This document shows, piece by piece, positions 26,701-58,168 of a DNA stretch of 64,000 nucleotides. Source of the DNA: Geotrypetes seraphini (Eukaryota > Chordata > Amphibia > Gymnophiona > Dermophiidae); assembly GCF_902459505.1 (NCBI RefSeq), contig NC_047091.1:152859455-152923454 (forward strand), in the 5' to 3' direction. Within the stretch, counting starts at the first letter, position 1, and each line of letters opens with the position of its first letter. Both the position numbers and the translations under genes were made by a program. The notes beneath the pieces were generated by a model. That model searched no databases. It had not been told where the DNA came from and saw nothing but the letters and a program-made list of their open reading frames with translations.

Positions 26701-29700
26701 ACTTTATATACTGTAGATTATCTGACTACCATAAGGTTCCCAACCCCACTCCCTGCCTCCCCCCAAAAAAATTTATTCTTGAGGTGACCACATCACTTTA
26801 CCTTATTATAAAATAACCTTTGGTTGACATAATAGACTGACCGCACAATTTTGGGAAATTTAAGAAATAAGCTGAAGATGGTGGATGGAGAAGAAGGACT
26901 TATTAATCAATGGCTCCCTGAAACCAATGTTATATAAGAACATAATACTATAATTTTGCTTAGCTGGATAATGTCTCTATTCTGTTTCTATTCTCACAAA
27001 GAGTTAAAAGGGAAAGTAGGAAGCACCATTGCTTTAACCAATTATTTATTCAATGTCATTAATTTAGCAAACATTGTTTCCACAGATTGGTACAAATCAG
27101 ATGGCGGTCTGTGCAAAAGCTCAAAACAAGCCCTTTTATGTAGTAGCAGAAAGTTTCAAATTTGTACGGCTTTTCCCTCTCAATCAGCAAGATGTCCCTG
27201 ATAAATTTAAAGTAAGTATTTAAATGTTGAAATATCAATGGGTTAACACTAACAAGTACTTATTTTAATTGTCAAATGGCCAGTGAATAGGAGAGCTTCA
27301 TAAGATCCTACCATCAAAGCATTCTTCTGTTTACTATAAGTTTCCAAGTTTATTAAATATTTGATTAATCGCTTATTAACATTCTAAGCGATGTACAGGA
27401 ATGATTTAAATTTAGAATTTATGTAATCTTATTTAAAAACAGACGAGTGTGTGGCACAGTGGTTAAAGCTTCAGCCTCAGCATCCTGAGGTTGTGACCCT
27501 GGGCAAGTTACTTAATCCCCCCATTGCCGCAAGTATATTAGATAGGTTGTGAGCCCACTGGGACAGGGAAAAATGCTTGAGTACCTGAATAAATTCATGT
27601 AAACCATTCTGAGCTCTCTTGGGAGAACAGTATAGAAGATTGAATAAATAAATATTGCTCTAAATGTAACTAATACTAAATTTAGCATTGTCAGCGGATA
27701 AAAGTATGGTGACTATCAACAGATTTTTCCCCCAATGGTTTGCTGCAGGGATCTCGCTGATGGGAGCCGAGATTGGGTATCCTCCTTTAAGGCAAATACA
27801 TCACTGCTGTATTGAGGGCAACTTAGAATCCCTTATACCACTGTTCTTCAATGCAAGACACATAAGCCAGTGGTAGACCCAGTCAACTACCCTGAACACG
27901 TCTCTGGCTACCCCAGATAGTCTCTTTATACCTCCCAATCCCCCACATGTGTCTAAAGGTGGGAGCAATGCTTTATTGTTCCTGACGTCAGCATCGCCAT
28001 CTTCAACAGGGCAGCGCAGTTACCCTTTAGAGGTGGGTGGGGGTAGAGCTGGGGAGAGAAAAAAAATGAAATGTTGGCCAGGGGAGGAAAGAACAGAGCT
28101 GCTGATCCTAGTGGCTGGTTGAGTGAGGTGGGGGAAAGAGAGGGAGAAAGAGAAATGCTAGATCTGATTGAGGGGGAGGGAAAAGACTAGTGGTATAAAC
28201 CTAGGTATGAGTGGTTGCTAGGGATGATTGACATTGACACAGCCGAGTTGGTATTGTAGCCCTAAATTGGTAGAGTAAGTAATGTGTGCAGCAATCCTTT
28301 GTACTGTAATACTATCACTCATGTTCTCCAAAAACAGTACTTCACAGCATGTTTACTTATAGCTTTTTACTTATTCATTGGTCTTCAGAAGTGCCAGTAT
28401 TAGCGCTTCAATACTTCAGTAAATAAATAATTAATCTTTCAACTTATCTTTTTTTCTTTTTCTGAGTTTTCCCTTTGTCAGTAATTATCAGGAAGGGACC
28501 TGTCATTCTGACATGTTTCGCCCAAAGACTGTATCAAGAAAAAAGTCCCCTTTTAGTAGTTGAATAGTTACCCCTTCTACTTTAGCTCCACACCATCCCG
28601 ATCATTGGCAGTTTTGTCACAAAATTGCCAATGATCGGGATGAATGTTGGTACTGTCCTTCAGACAAGGTGTTTTCCTAAAGGTGGACGAATTAATGTTT
28701 TAGCTGAGACATGGGCAACACCGGTCCTCGAGGGCTGGAATCCAATCGGGTTTTCAGGATTTCCCCAATGAATACGCATGAGATTTATTTGCATGCACTG
28801 CTTTCAATGCATATTCGTTGGGGAAATCCTGAAAACCCGATTGGATTCTGGCTCTCGAGGACCGGAGTTGCCCATGTCTGTTTTAGCCCCCCTTTTACGA
28901 AGCTGTATGAGTTGTTTTTTTTAAATTGCTGGCTGCAGCCTTATTAGCTCCGACACTCATAGAATTCCTGAGCATCAGAGCTAATACTGCCGCGGCTGGC
29001 AATTTAAAAAAACAAAAAAAAAAACAACACAACGGTCTGATGAGGAGGCTAGTGCCACATAGTATTTGGCCACTCAAATCAATTGGCTAATACTGGCACT
29101 TCTGAAGACCAGTGAATAAGTAAAAAGCTATAAGTAAACATGCTGTGAAGTAGAAACATAGAAGATGATGGCAGATAAGGGCCATAGCCCATCAGGTCTG
29201 CCCACTCTACTGACCCACCCCCAAGTCTACTATCCTAGGGATCTCACTCCTGGTGACAGGTTCCCTTGGCTTAACCCTCTAAGGGATCCCACATGGGCAT
29301 CCCATTTGCTCTTAAATTCTTGCACGCTGTTTGCCTCGATCACCTGCACCAGGAGCTCGTTCCAAGGATCAACCACTCTCTCGGTGAAGAAATATTTCCT
29401 GGTATCGCCATGAAATTTCCCGCCCCTGAGTTTGAGCGGATGCCCTCTTGTGGCTGAGGGTCCTTTGAGAAAGAGAATCTCTTCTTCCATCTCGATACGG
29501 CCGGTAATATACCTAAATTGGTAGAGTCATCATTTTGCTTTCCTATAACTAAAGCATAGATTAGGAGTCCTTAGTGGGTTCACAATCTGTTTTTTTTAAG
29601 CTATCCATAATGAATATGTATTGAGATAAACATACTGTACATGCACTGTCTCCACTGTATGGAGATTTAGGTCATGCATATTCATTGTGGGTATTTTGAA

Positions 29701-29973
29701 AACATAGTGACCAGGTTGACAACTCCGGTATTAACTGCATGCAGGTTATTGCAAATGCTTCAAGTTTTGCCATTTTTGCCTCTTTCTGTCTAACAAATAA
29801 TGTATTTCCCTCCCCAGTACAAGGCAGACACATTGAAAACGGTGCGGAACTTACGAGAAGAGCACCCATGGATCGATTACACTTCCCCTTCATTCATTAC
29901 ATTACTGTTTACTGATCTAGGAGTGTTAACTCCCTCAGCTGTTAGTGATGAACTAATTAAACTATATCTTTAA
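17787..29973 (+). CDS. EIF2B1: EIF2B1, eIF2B alpha subunit, complete (9 coding exons, 301 aa)
   Basis: Regulatory alpha subunit of eIF2B, the cytosolic exchange factor that recharges eIF2 with GTP. Alpha dimerises at the centre of the decamer and senses phosphorylated eIF2 in the integrated stress response (family knowledge). Exons: 17787-17799, 18368-18466, 20371-20507, 20596-20712, 22360-22472, 24964-25032, 25150-25225, 27086-27211, 29818-29973. They sum to 906 nt, 301 codons plus TAA; human is 305 aa. It begins [13 protein letters not shown], contains [19 protein letters not shown] and the Rossmann-like [28 protein letters not shown] and [20 protein letters not shown], and ends SDELIKLYL. 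The start has a good Kozak context (GAAACCATGG). Intron 5 uses a GC donor. The last exon reads [14 protein letters not shown] where human has TLKVAQTGQDLKEEHPW, so the loop is three residues shorter. Confidence 0.98.
17940..18275 (-). mobile_element. Penelope-like element tail fragment, minus
   Basis: The minus strand reads ATCCCTGAAGCAGGTGGTTA then CCACCGAAACATGGC, the hairpin-plus-GAAAC signature common in Penelope-like element tails. Fragment only, EIF2B1 intron 1. Confidence 0.5.
18368..18466 (+). CDS. EIF2B1: EIF2B1 exon 2
   Basis: Encodes [20 protein letters not shown] then [12 protein letters not shown]. Acceptor TTTTTCAG, donor GTACAA. Confidence 0.97.
18575..18812 (-). mobile_element. 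tRNA-derived CORE-SINE, minus
   Basis: Inverse of the head TGGCGCAGTGGTTAAAGCTA, of a B-box-like GGTTCAAACCCA and of the MIR-like core GTGACCCTGGGCAAGTCACT, ending in a GAATAAATAAATA-type tail. Same family at 27448, 37825 and 45803. Confidence 0.85.
19690..20160. repeat. DNA-element remnant with purine-rich minisatellite
   Basis: 19815-20050 repeats GGGAGGGAGGGG and GGTGCAGAGCCTGGCAGG in ~43-bp units. 20070-20160 has an inverted pair, GATAACCTTTTTTCC and GGTTTATATTTGAGTATATA, like one end of a DNA transposon. Confidence 0.55.
20371..20507 (+). CDS. EIF2B1: EIF2B1 exon 3
   Basis: Encodes [20 protein letters not shown] to [13 protein letters not shown]. Acceptor TTCTAG, donor GTAAGT. Confidence 0.98.
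20596..20712 (+). CDS. EIF2B1: EIF2B1 exon 4
   Basis: 39 codons, [20 protein letters not shown] to CHTFIKDDA. The preceding intron is only 88 bp. Confidence 0.98.
20975..21062 (+). repeat. LINE 3' tail
   Basis: GGGCCTTGGCCCTTTTCTGC then CGTCACTTTCTATGTTTCT repeated, a frequent LINE tail. Confidence 0.6.
22360..22472 (+). CDS. EIF2B1: EIF2B1 exon 5 (GC donor)
   Basis: Encodes [20 protein letters not shown] to TESQPDLS plus two bases. It is followed by GCAAGT, the usual form of a GC-AG donor. Frame and homology (SGK at the junction) allow no GT alternative at the join. Confidence 0.96.
22549..23927. mobile_element. 1.38-kb near-palindromic fold-back element
   Basis: Both ends read GGGCCTGATTCTC inward (left has GGCCCTGATTCTCC), flanked by a 3-bp duplication AGA. 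Almost the entire element is an inverted repeat: GTAGGCGTCCTACAGCTGTC, CAAGGGATCTCTCTGCCGCT and GGCCTGATTGGCC blocks recur in mirror order about a centre near 23180. It is GC-rich and lacks any transposase. Ends and 3-bp duplication suggest PIF-Harbinger. Lies in EIF2B1 intron 5. Confidence 0.85.
24280..24850. repeat. Duplicated intronic segment, copy A
   Basis: Shares GATG[T/C]CCTTTATCT, AAACCTATAT...GAGCAAGT, TCTTGAAATCTCTACATCA and GGGCAACCTTTAT blocks in order with 25390-25860. Copy A lacks the hAT MITE present in copy B, so it serves as the empty site. Confidence 0.7.
24964..25032 (+). CDS. EIF2B1: EIF2B1 exon 6
   Basis: Encodes [20 protein letters not shown] then AV. Acceptor CTTCAAG, donor GTGAGC; phase 2 at both ends. 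Confidence 0.97.
25150..25225 (+). CDS. EIF2B1: EIF2B1 exon 7
   Basis: Encodes [20 protein letters not shown] then GIINK after a split glycine codon. Intron 6 is 117 bp. Confidence 0.98.
25390..25860. repeat. Duplicated intronic segment, copy B
   Basis: Homologous to copy A at 24280-24850 but interrupted by the MITE at 25545-25736. Its right part continues into the 25804-26165 duplication. Confidence 0.7.
25545..25736. mobile_element. Fold-back hAT MITE, CAGGGNTGTC family, copy b
   Basis: Left CAGGGATGTCAAAGTCCCTC, right inverse ending GACTTTGACACCCCTG, ~85-bp arms, flanked by GTGTAGAC / ATGTAGAC. Confidence 0.88.
25804..26165 (+). repeat. Segment duplicated 2.84 kb downstream, first copy
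   Basis: From GAATGTTGGTACTGTCCTTC to GCGGCTGGCAATTTAAAAAA, about 94% identical by eye to 28642-29005. Contains a fold-back MITE (AGACATGGGCAAC ends) and half of a CCCCCTTTTACGAAGC element. Confidence 0.8.
27086..27211 (+). CDS. EIF2B1: EIF2B1 exon 8
   Basis: 42 codons, [20 protein letters not shown] to [10 protein letters not shown], nearly identical to human. Confidence 0.98.
27316..27425. repeat. LINE/SINE tail fragment
   Basis: CAAGTTTATTAAATATTTGA then TTCTAAGCGATGTACAGGAA; the same motif recurs at 32905-33005. Confidence 0.5.
27448..27655 (+). mobile_element. CORE-SINE, plus
   Basis: GTGTGGCACAGTGGTTAAAG head, GTGACCCTGGGCAAGTTACT core and a GAATAAATAAAT tail. The B-box region is partly deleted. 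Confidence 0.82.
28338..29152. mobile_element. Composite bounded by 67-70-bp inverted repeats
   Basis: TACTTCACAGCATGTTTACT at the left and its inverse at the right, with only about one mismatch over ~67 bp. Between them lie a Penelope-like tail (ACATGTTTCGCCCAAAGACT), an 18-bp palindrome pair around 28597-28640 and the second copy of the duplicated segment. No clear target duplication was found. Confidence 0.6.
28642..29005 (+). repeat. Segment duplicated from 25804-26165, second copy
   Basis: Direct copy including the MITE; a few substitutions and a changed A/T run at the right. Confidence 0.8.
29155..29510 (-). mobile_element. LINE RT C-terminal fragment, minus (second subfamily)
   Basis: Encodes [20 protein letters not shown] and [20 protein letters not shown], the same C-terminal module as 42054-42478 but diverged. 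Right end by the ATGATGGCAGATAAGGGCC tail at 29163. Confidence 0.75.
29818..29973 (+). CDS. EIF2B1: EIF2B1 exon 9 with stop
   Basis: 51 codons plus [23 protein letters not shown] to [11 protein letters not shown]. Acceptor CCCCAG. Confidence 0.98.
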   Translation, partial: YKADTLKTVRNLREEHPWIDYTSPSFITLLFTDLGVLTPSAVSDELIKLYL

Positions 29974-31040
29974 TGAAAAACAGTTCAGTATACAGATTTG
30001 GGATTGGCACAGCATCAGTAAACTCTGGGAGGTCCATCTAATCACAAAGCCTTCTAAAGATCAACCATGAATTGAGATATGTCTCAAGCAGACCCAATTA
30101 TTAAAAAAAACCCCAACAATTATATTTATCAGGAATATTTATACATAAGAGGGTTGTTTTTTTTCATACGAGTACTAGTTCGGTTGGAATTAAGTGCATT
30201 TCAGGTAATTCAGAGTTTTCAAAAGAAGAAGAATCTGCCAATCTTTACTTTTAATCCAGGTCAAACATTTTTCATTTACAATTTATAAAGAGATGGAAAC
30301 ATATGTTTCAGATGTCAGAGCTGCTAAGTACACCCAGTTCCAGGAGGAGACATTTTAGCCAGTTCTGATTTTAAATTTATATTCCAAAGTAGTGGGGGAG
30401 TGGCAGTGCCTGTTTCTACCTATTAAAAATCAGTGCTGAAGGTCCCATAATGCATCAGGCTAAGGTTGTCAGACATCAAGAACTGTGTAACACTTGGGGA
30501 CAGTCTGTCCTGCTTGTCACTCATGCCTCAATCCTGAGTACCTAGTTCCAGATTTATGGAACCAGCACTTTGCCTGATCCTAAAGCAGTGTTTCCCAAGT
30601 TGGCAAGGAGTACTTGCCAATCAGGTTTTCAAGATATCCACAATAAGGCACAAATTTGCATACAATGGAGGCAGTGTATGCAAATTAGCCTCGTGCATAT
30701 TCATTGTGGTTATCCTAAAAATCTGACTGGTAAGGGGGTACTCCAGGACAGACTTGGGAAACACTGCCCTAAACGGGTCTCGCCTTTTGTTTCTTTTGCC
30801 ATTTGTCTTCCTTGTAGTTTCCACCCTCATTGCCTTCCACGCCTTACCAGCACTGGGCTCCCATCTACTGTAATGACTACATTAGCCCTCAGCAGACATT
30901 TTCACACAAAGATGCAAGTGTTTTAATATCTTCCTAAGTTATAAAGTCACCCAAGCAATTAGAATTGAACAATGAATTTTATTTTATAAAACTGTAAATG
31001 AATGCTGTTTATTGCCAATAAACTGATGTGGAAATAAATA
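29974..31040 (+). other. EIF2B1: EIF2B1 3' UTR with poly(A) signals
   Basis: About 1.05 kb from the stop codon to AATAAA at 31017-31022, with further AATAAA copies at 31033-31038 and 31037-31042. A fold-back hAT element (30586-30766) lies within it. The 3' limit is inferred from the signals. Confidence 0.7.
30586..30766. mobile_element. Fold-back hAT MITE in the EIF2B1 3' UTR
   Basis: Ends CAGTGTTTCCCAAGTTGGC and inverse ACTTGGGAAACACTG, flanks TCCTAAAG / CCCTAAAC (6 of 8). It would fold as a hairpin in the mature mRNA. Confidence 0.75.
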
Positions 31041-31225
31041 AATTGTTTCAAATGCCTTATTAGCATTCACTGAAGCAGCATCAGTCGCTAGTCCAGTGGC
31101 TTTTCTTGGGCACTGTGTTATGATACTTCAACTTCATTGTACTTTGTTTACCTAGTTTTATTGTATAGTATGTAAGCTCTGCAGAACCCCTTCTCAAAGC
31201 AGAGGAAGTCCATTGATCCGAAGCC
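30965..31225 (-). other. DDX55: DDX55 3' UTR with poly(A) signals
   Basis: Read on the minus strand from the DDX55 stop, AATAAA occurs at 31013-31008 and again at 30983-30978. The EIF2B1 signals lie inside this interval, so the two convergent transcripts probably overlap by tens of bases, as the human pair also does. Confidence 0.65.
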
Positions 31226-53913
<22,688 letters not shown>

Positions 53914-54060
53914 GACCGAAATACCACGCGATCTTCTGATTTCCGGTCTCTTGCTGCGTCACTCTTTTAGCGCCGGGCTAAAAAGCGAACTGTCGTTTAT
54001 TGGTTCCGGGTAGTGGTGGGTGTGTGTGTAAAATGTAGGACTGGTTGCACCAAAAGTCTT
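53914..54060 (-). promoter_or_regulatory. DDX55: DDX55 promoter and 5' leader
   Basis: Non-repetitive GC-moderate stretch upstream of the DDX55 ATG. It has a TTCCGG ETS-like core near 53939 and a GCGTCAC CRE-half-like motif near 53957. The transcription start is not determinable. Confidence 0.5.
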
Positions 54061-54415
54061 CCAATCGAGAGAACGGCTGAAAATTCCCTCGAGGATATTA
54101 TCTGGTAAAAAGCCACACCCGCGCCATACAATCAGACCCCTTCCCTCCCCTCCCAAAAAGAAAAGGGCCGACCTAGGGCAGCATCTAGATTTCACTTCTT
54201 TTTCTGACCAGATAAAATTCCGTAGAACGTGGGCTTCGCTTATTTTGAGCGGGTGCCACTTTGGATCGAAATGAGCTAAAAGAAAGCAGCAAAGTATTTT
54301 CCCACAGGGGATTGCAATACTGCTGACCAGCGTGTGTCAGTGACATCCATCCGCACTAGTCTACATCTCTCTCAAAAGCACACCTATACCAAGCCTTACA
54401 CCACAACTCTCTACC

Positions 54416-54867
54416 CAGTGGCATAGGGCGCGTGAGAGGCGCCTGGGGCGGTGGCACCCCTGCTCCACCCAGCACCCCTTCCCTTCCCCCATCTCTCTCT
54501 TTTTTTTTTTTTTTTAAGTTCAATCAGTTTTATTAGCATTTTGTCATATAAATACAAACATAGACCTCATATTCATAATAAGTCTTTACAGAGTGTAAGT
54601 ACACCAGCAACAACCTCAGCCTGCTGTTCACGAGAACATCAGCTCTTCCTCTGACATCGCTTCCTAGGTGCGGGCCCGGGAAGAAACGTCAAAGGAAGAG
54701 CCGACACTGGTACGAGCAGCAGGCTAGAGTTGCTGCTGGCGCTGGGAACGTTAGAGGTATGGAGCAAGGGACACGGCAGTGGGAGAGCGGGGAGGAGCAG
54801 AGAGGATGGGTGCCAGTGCCCCCACCGACAGCGCCCAGGGCAGACTGCTCCCCCTTCTATGCCACTG
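54416..54867. mobile_element. hAT element with perfect TSD and nested L1 tail
   Basis: Ends CAGTGGCATAGGGCGCGTG and inverse CTTCTATGCCACTG with an exact 8-bp duplication TCTCTACC (54408-54415, 54868-54875). A T-run at 54500-54517 followed by an L1-type 3' end (to ~54640) is nested inside on the minus strand. Confidence 0.87.
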
Positions 54868-55009
54868 TCTCTACCAAACCTTCCCCACCCTGTGCCTGCA
54901 GACCACCAGTCTCGTTATCACAAAGTCCTTGTATGACTCACTCGCTCTCAATCCCCAACTTGTAATAAAACCAGAAGTATTGATACATCTTCTTTTAGAA
55001 GAAAAAAAA

Positions 55010-55285
55010 ATATTTAACACAGTAAGGGGGGCAGGAGGTGGACCACCCTAGCCGCTTTCTTCACAAGGGGCGCCAGCGCCTCAGTCCCTGCGTATCTCTT
55101 AAAATGTTTGCTGGCACAAACAGCATCTTCCACTTGCTGCTCGTGCCAGCCTAGGCTCCCTTCTGACATCACTAGGACGTGGAAGATGCTGCTCACGCTG
55201 GTGAACAAGGAAGAGGGGGGGACGGATGCATGGTGCAGCAATGACGGGTGCCACCCTTCCTCGCCATGCCACTGGTACCAGCATA
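55010..55285. mobile_element. hAT right-end fragment
   Basis: GCACCCGTCATTGCTGCACC-like GC-rich body on the minus strand and CGCCATGCCACTG at the right, with an internal inverted pair around GTGGAAGATGCTG. Related to 54416-54867. Confidence 0.5.
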
Positions 55286-55334
55286 AAAATCTTTTATAAC
55301 ATGTGATACAAAAAATAACTAGAAAATCATCAAT

Positions 55335-56640
55335 GCTGCACTGGTTCTCCAATTTGATTTGAGTAGTATATTCAATCTGGTGGACCATTTTAAATTACTT
55401 GAAGTTCTGGACACACTGGGAATTCAAGGGAAGGTTCTTTCATGGTTCAAAGGGGTTCTTGAATCAAGATCATACAAAGTTAGATTGGATAACTTATTAT
55501 CTAACACTTGGAAGAACCCTTGTGGAGTTCCCCAGGACTCTCCACTTTCTCCTACATTGTTTAATGTTTTTCTTTCTTCCTTGGTTTATATATTAAGTGA
55601 TTTGGGGGTGAAATTGTTTAGCTATGCAGATGACATCACAATTATCATGATGTCAAACCAAAAATTCATACATCTAGATTCAAATTTAATTTAATTGATG
55701 AATTAGGATCTCAAGCGCTCCCAGTTACAAGCTAACAGAACTTAATCCTGGCTTGTAACTAATTAGCGAGCTATCATCGATCTTTACATCTTATTAATTC
55801 AATTTAAAATGTATGAAAAAAATCTTTTATTTTTTCTTTTATCAATGATTTTTACTATATTTTTCCTTATTTCAAATTTATAATATACATATGGTGATAC
55901 TTAGCTTGGGTAACTGCAAGCGCTTGAGATCCTAATTCATCAATTAAATTCAATTTGAATCTAGATGTATGAATTTTTGGTTTGTCATCAGCCTATTTTT
56001 TGAAGGGAATAGTGTGACACACAAGTTTTTTGAAGTGACGTTTTGATCACAATTATCATCCCATGCAATACCGTCTTATCTAACAGTACCCAAATTATTG
56101 AGTCTGTGTTGAATCTAATGGATTCTTGGATGCAGGAATTTAAACTGAAATTGAATCAAGATAAATCCAAATTATTTTTTGCATCCTTACAAAAGAACTG
56201 TATTGAATCATCACTTAAGATTAATTCATCATCTTATACTATATGTTCTACAATTAAGATATTAGGCATAGTTTTTGATCGACATGACCATGAAGAATCA
56301 GATTGACGCCGTGACTTCCGATAATCGCCAGGGTCCACTATAAATGCGCCTGTTTAACTTTCAAAATCCTATATGGTATCCTCCCTCCCTTTATCCCTCT
56401 TTCTTGGAATTCCTCAAACCCTAATACCACCAGATCCTCCCACAAATTAAAACTATCCTTCCCCTCGCTAAAAGGCATTTCCCACACAGGAAAGCTAGGG
56501 ACCTCCCTCCACTTCAACACTGAGCTCTGGAACAACCTTACCTCCCCTCTTCGGAACTTGAGCTCTCTCCAAGTTTTCCGCAAACATCTGAAAACCTGGC
56601 TTTTCTCAAAAAATGTAAGTCTCTCTTCAACTTAGGAATC
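55335..56640 (+). mobile_element. L2/CR1-group LINE, RT fragment
   Basis: Encodes an RT palm: VDHFKLLEVLDTLGIQGKVL, CGVPQDSPLSPTLFNVFLSS and FSYADDITII with the YADD active site, then after an insertion LNLMDSWMQEFKLKLNQDKS and the tail LTFKILYGILPPFIPL to FRKHLKTWLFSKN. Truncated at both ends and out of frame in places. The 55649-56045 insertion interrupts it just after YADD. Confidence 0.8.
55649..56045. mobile_element. 397-bp insertion with long inverted repeats, 14-bp TSD
   Basis: Flanked by a perfect 14-bp duplication ATCACAATTATCAT (55635-55648, 56046-56059). The left ~65 bp (CAAACCAAAAATTCATACAT ... GATCTCAAGCGC) are repeated inverted at ~55918-55990, followed by ~55 bp with no partner. 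No coding content; class unknown. Confidence 0.7.
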
Positions 56641-56689
56641 AAGGAAACTCTTATATCTTGGCATCCCAGTGCTTAAAGATGCATAAACT

Positions 56690-57151
56690 GTATTGAGAGG
56701 CAAAGACAGCAGAGCTAGAATACAGCCAGGACACACTGCATGTGGCAGTTGTATGAATTGTGCAATCATGGTGACATCAAAGGAGTTTATCAACCCCACA
56801 AATCAAAAGAAATATACATTTAAATATGAAATAACTTGTGTGACTGAATTTGTAATAAACTGCTTAGTGTGCCCATGCTCTAAAGTTTATGTGGGTCAAA
56901 CAAGCAGACAATTAAGGATCTGGTTAAATGAGCACAGAAGTGCAATTAACAGAAAAATTACACAAGCACCAATGATACAACACTGTTTAGATCATAATCA
57001 TGATTTTTCGGTGTTATGTACTTGATCACGTAGAACATGACGAACGGGGAGGGAATAGACAGTTATATCTCCAACAAAAGGAGCAATGTTGAATTTACGA
57101 GCTTGATTCTGTAATACCAAAAGTTTTAAACATGTGCATAGATTGGTATTA
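56690..57151 (+). mobile_element. Penelope-like element, GIY-YIG endonuclease part
   Basis: The translation shows a cysteine-rich lead (CGSCMNC), then VINCLVCPCSKVYVGQTSRQ and LNEHRSAINRK, the GIY-YIG-type nuclease that sits downstream of the RT in Penelope-like elements. A fragment and broken. The pogo transposon at 57152 splits it; the continuation is 61520-61960. Confidence 0.75.
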
Positions 57152-57279
57152 CCGTATTTTCACGTAGATAACGTGCACCCGTGTAAAACGCGCACACGGG
57201 TATAGCGCGCGGAAAACACAAATTTATGTAAAGAAATTTTTATATACCGCGCTCACGGGTATACCGCGCATGCCACCCC

Positions 57280-57830
57280 GACTCTCCTCTGGCTGCCCTG
57301 ACTTTCCGTTCGCTGCCCCGACTCTCCGTTCGCTGCCCCGACTCTCCTCTGGCTGCAGACTTTCCGTTCGCTGCCCCGACTCTCCTCTGGCTGCCCCGAC
57401 TCTCCTCTGGCTGCCCCGACTCTCCGTTCACCTGCCCCGACTTTCCGTTCGCTGCCCCGACTCTCCTCTGGCTGCCCCGACTCTCCTCTGGCTGCCCTGA
57501 CTTTCCGTTCGCTGCCCCGACTCTCCGTTCGCTGCCCCGACTCTCCTCTGGCTGCCCTGACTTTCCGTTCGCTGCCCCGACTCTCCTCTGGCTGCCCCGA
57601 CTCTCCGTTCGCTGCCCCGACTCTCCGTTCACCCGCCCCGACTTTCCGTTCGCTGCCCCGACTCTCCGTTCGCTGCCCCGACTCTTCTCTGGTTGCCCCG
57701 ACTCTCCGTTCACCTGCCCTGACTTTCCATTCACTGCTCCGACTCTCCTCTGGCTGCCCCGACTTTCCGTTCGCTGCCCCGACTCTCCGTGCGCTGCCCC
57801 GACTCTCCTTTCGCCCGCCCTGCCCTGCTC
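57280..57830. repeat. 20-bp minisatellite inside the pogo transposon
   Basis: About 27 units alternating CCCCGACTCTCCTCTGGCTG and CCCCGACTTTCCGTTCGCTG. Short remnants of it exist at 9631-9690 and 2000-2070. It creates long minus open frames of RVGAANGKSGQPEESRGS type that are not genes. Confidence 0.92.
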
Positions 57831-58168
57831 CCAGCTCTGTAAGCAGCTCTGTAAGCATGGTCTGAGCATGCTTGCCGCTTAGTTTTCTGCGCCGGGTTGT
57901 GGGGGCGCGCTTTTGACCTGTCACCAAGGCGGTTTTTCTGGCGGTGTGCTTTTCACCACGTGGCTGTGTCCCCCCTCTATCTGGCCTTGTAATTTGCCCA
58001 GTGAATACTATTTTGACTATACAACAGCATCTCAGCATTTGGGTAAGCCTATAAAAGATTAATGCTGCATGTAGAGCCCACATTTTAATTTGATCTCTTC
58101 AGATTGGTATTCTGCATATATCTACCCGGTAGTAGAGTTTATCAATTAAATTTAAATTTACCGCCATA

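Noticed and set aside
57240-58083. Minus-strand open frames of 209 and 276 codons with repeated RVGAANGKSGQPEESRGS
   Set aside because: They are translations of the 20-bp minisatellite of the pogo transposon; both frames and the plus strand are open for the same reason. No start context or homology.
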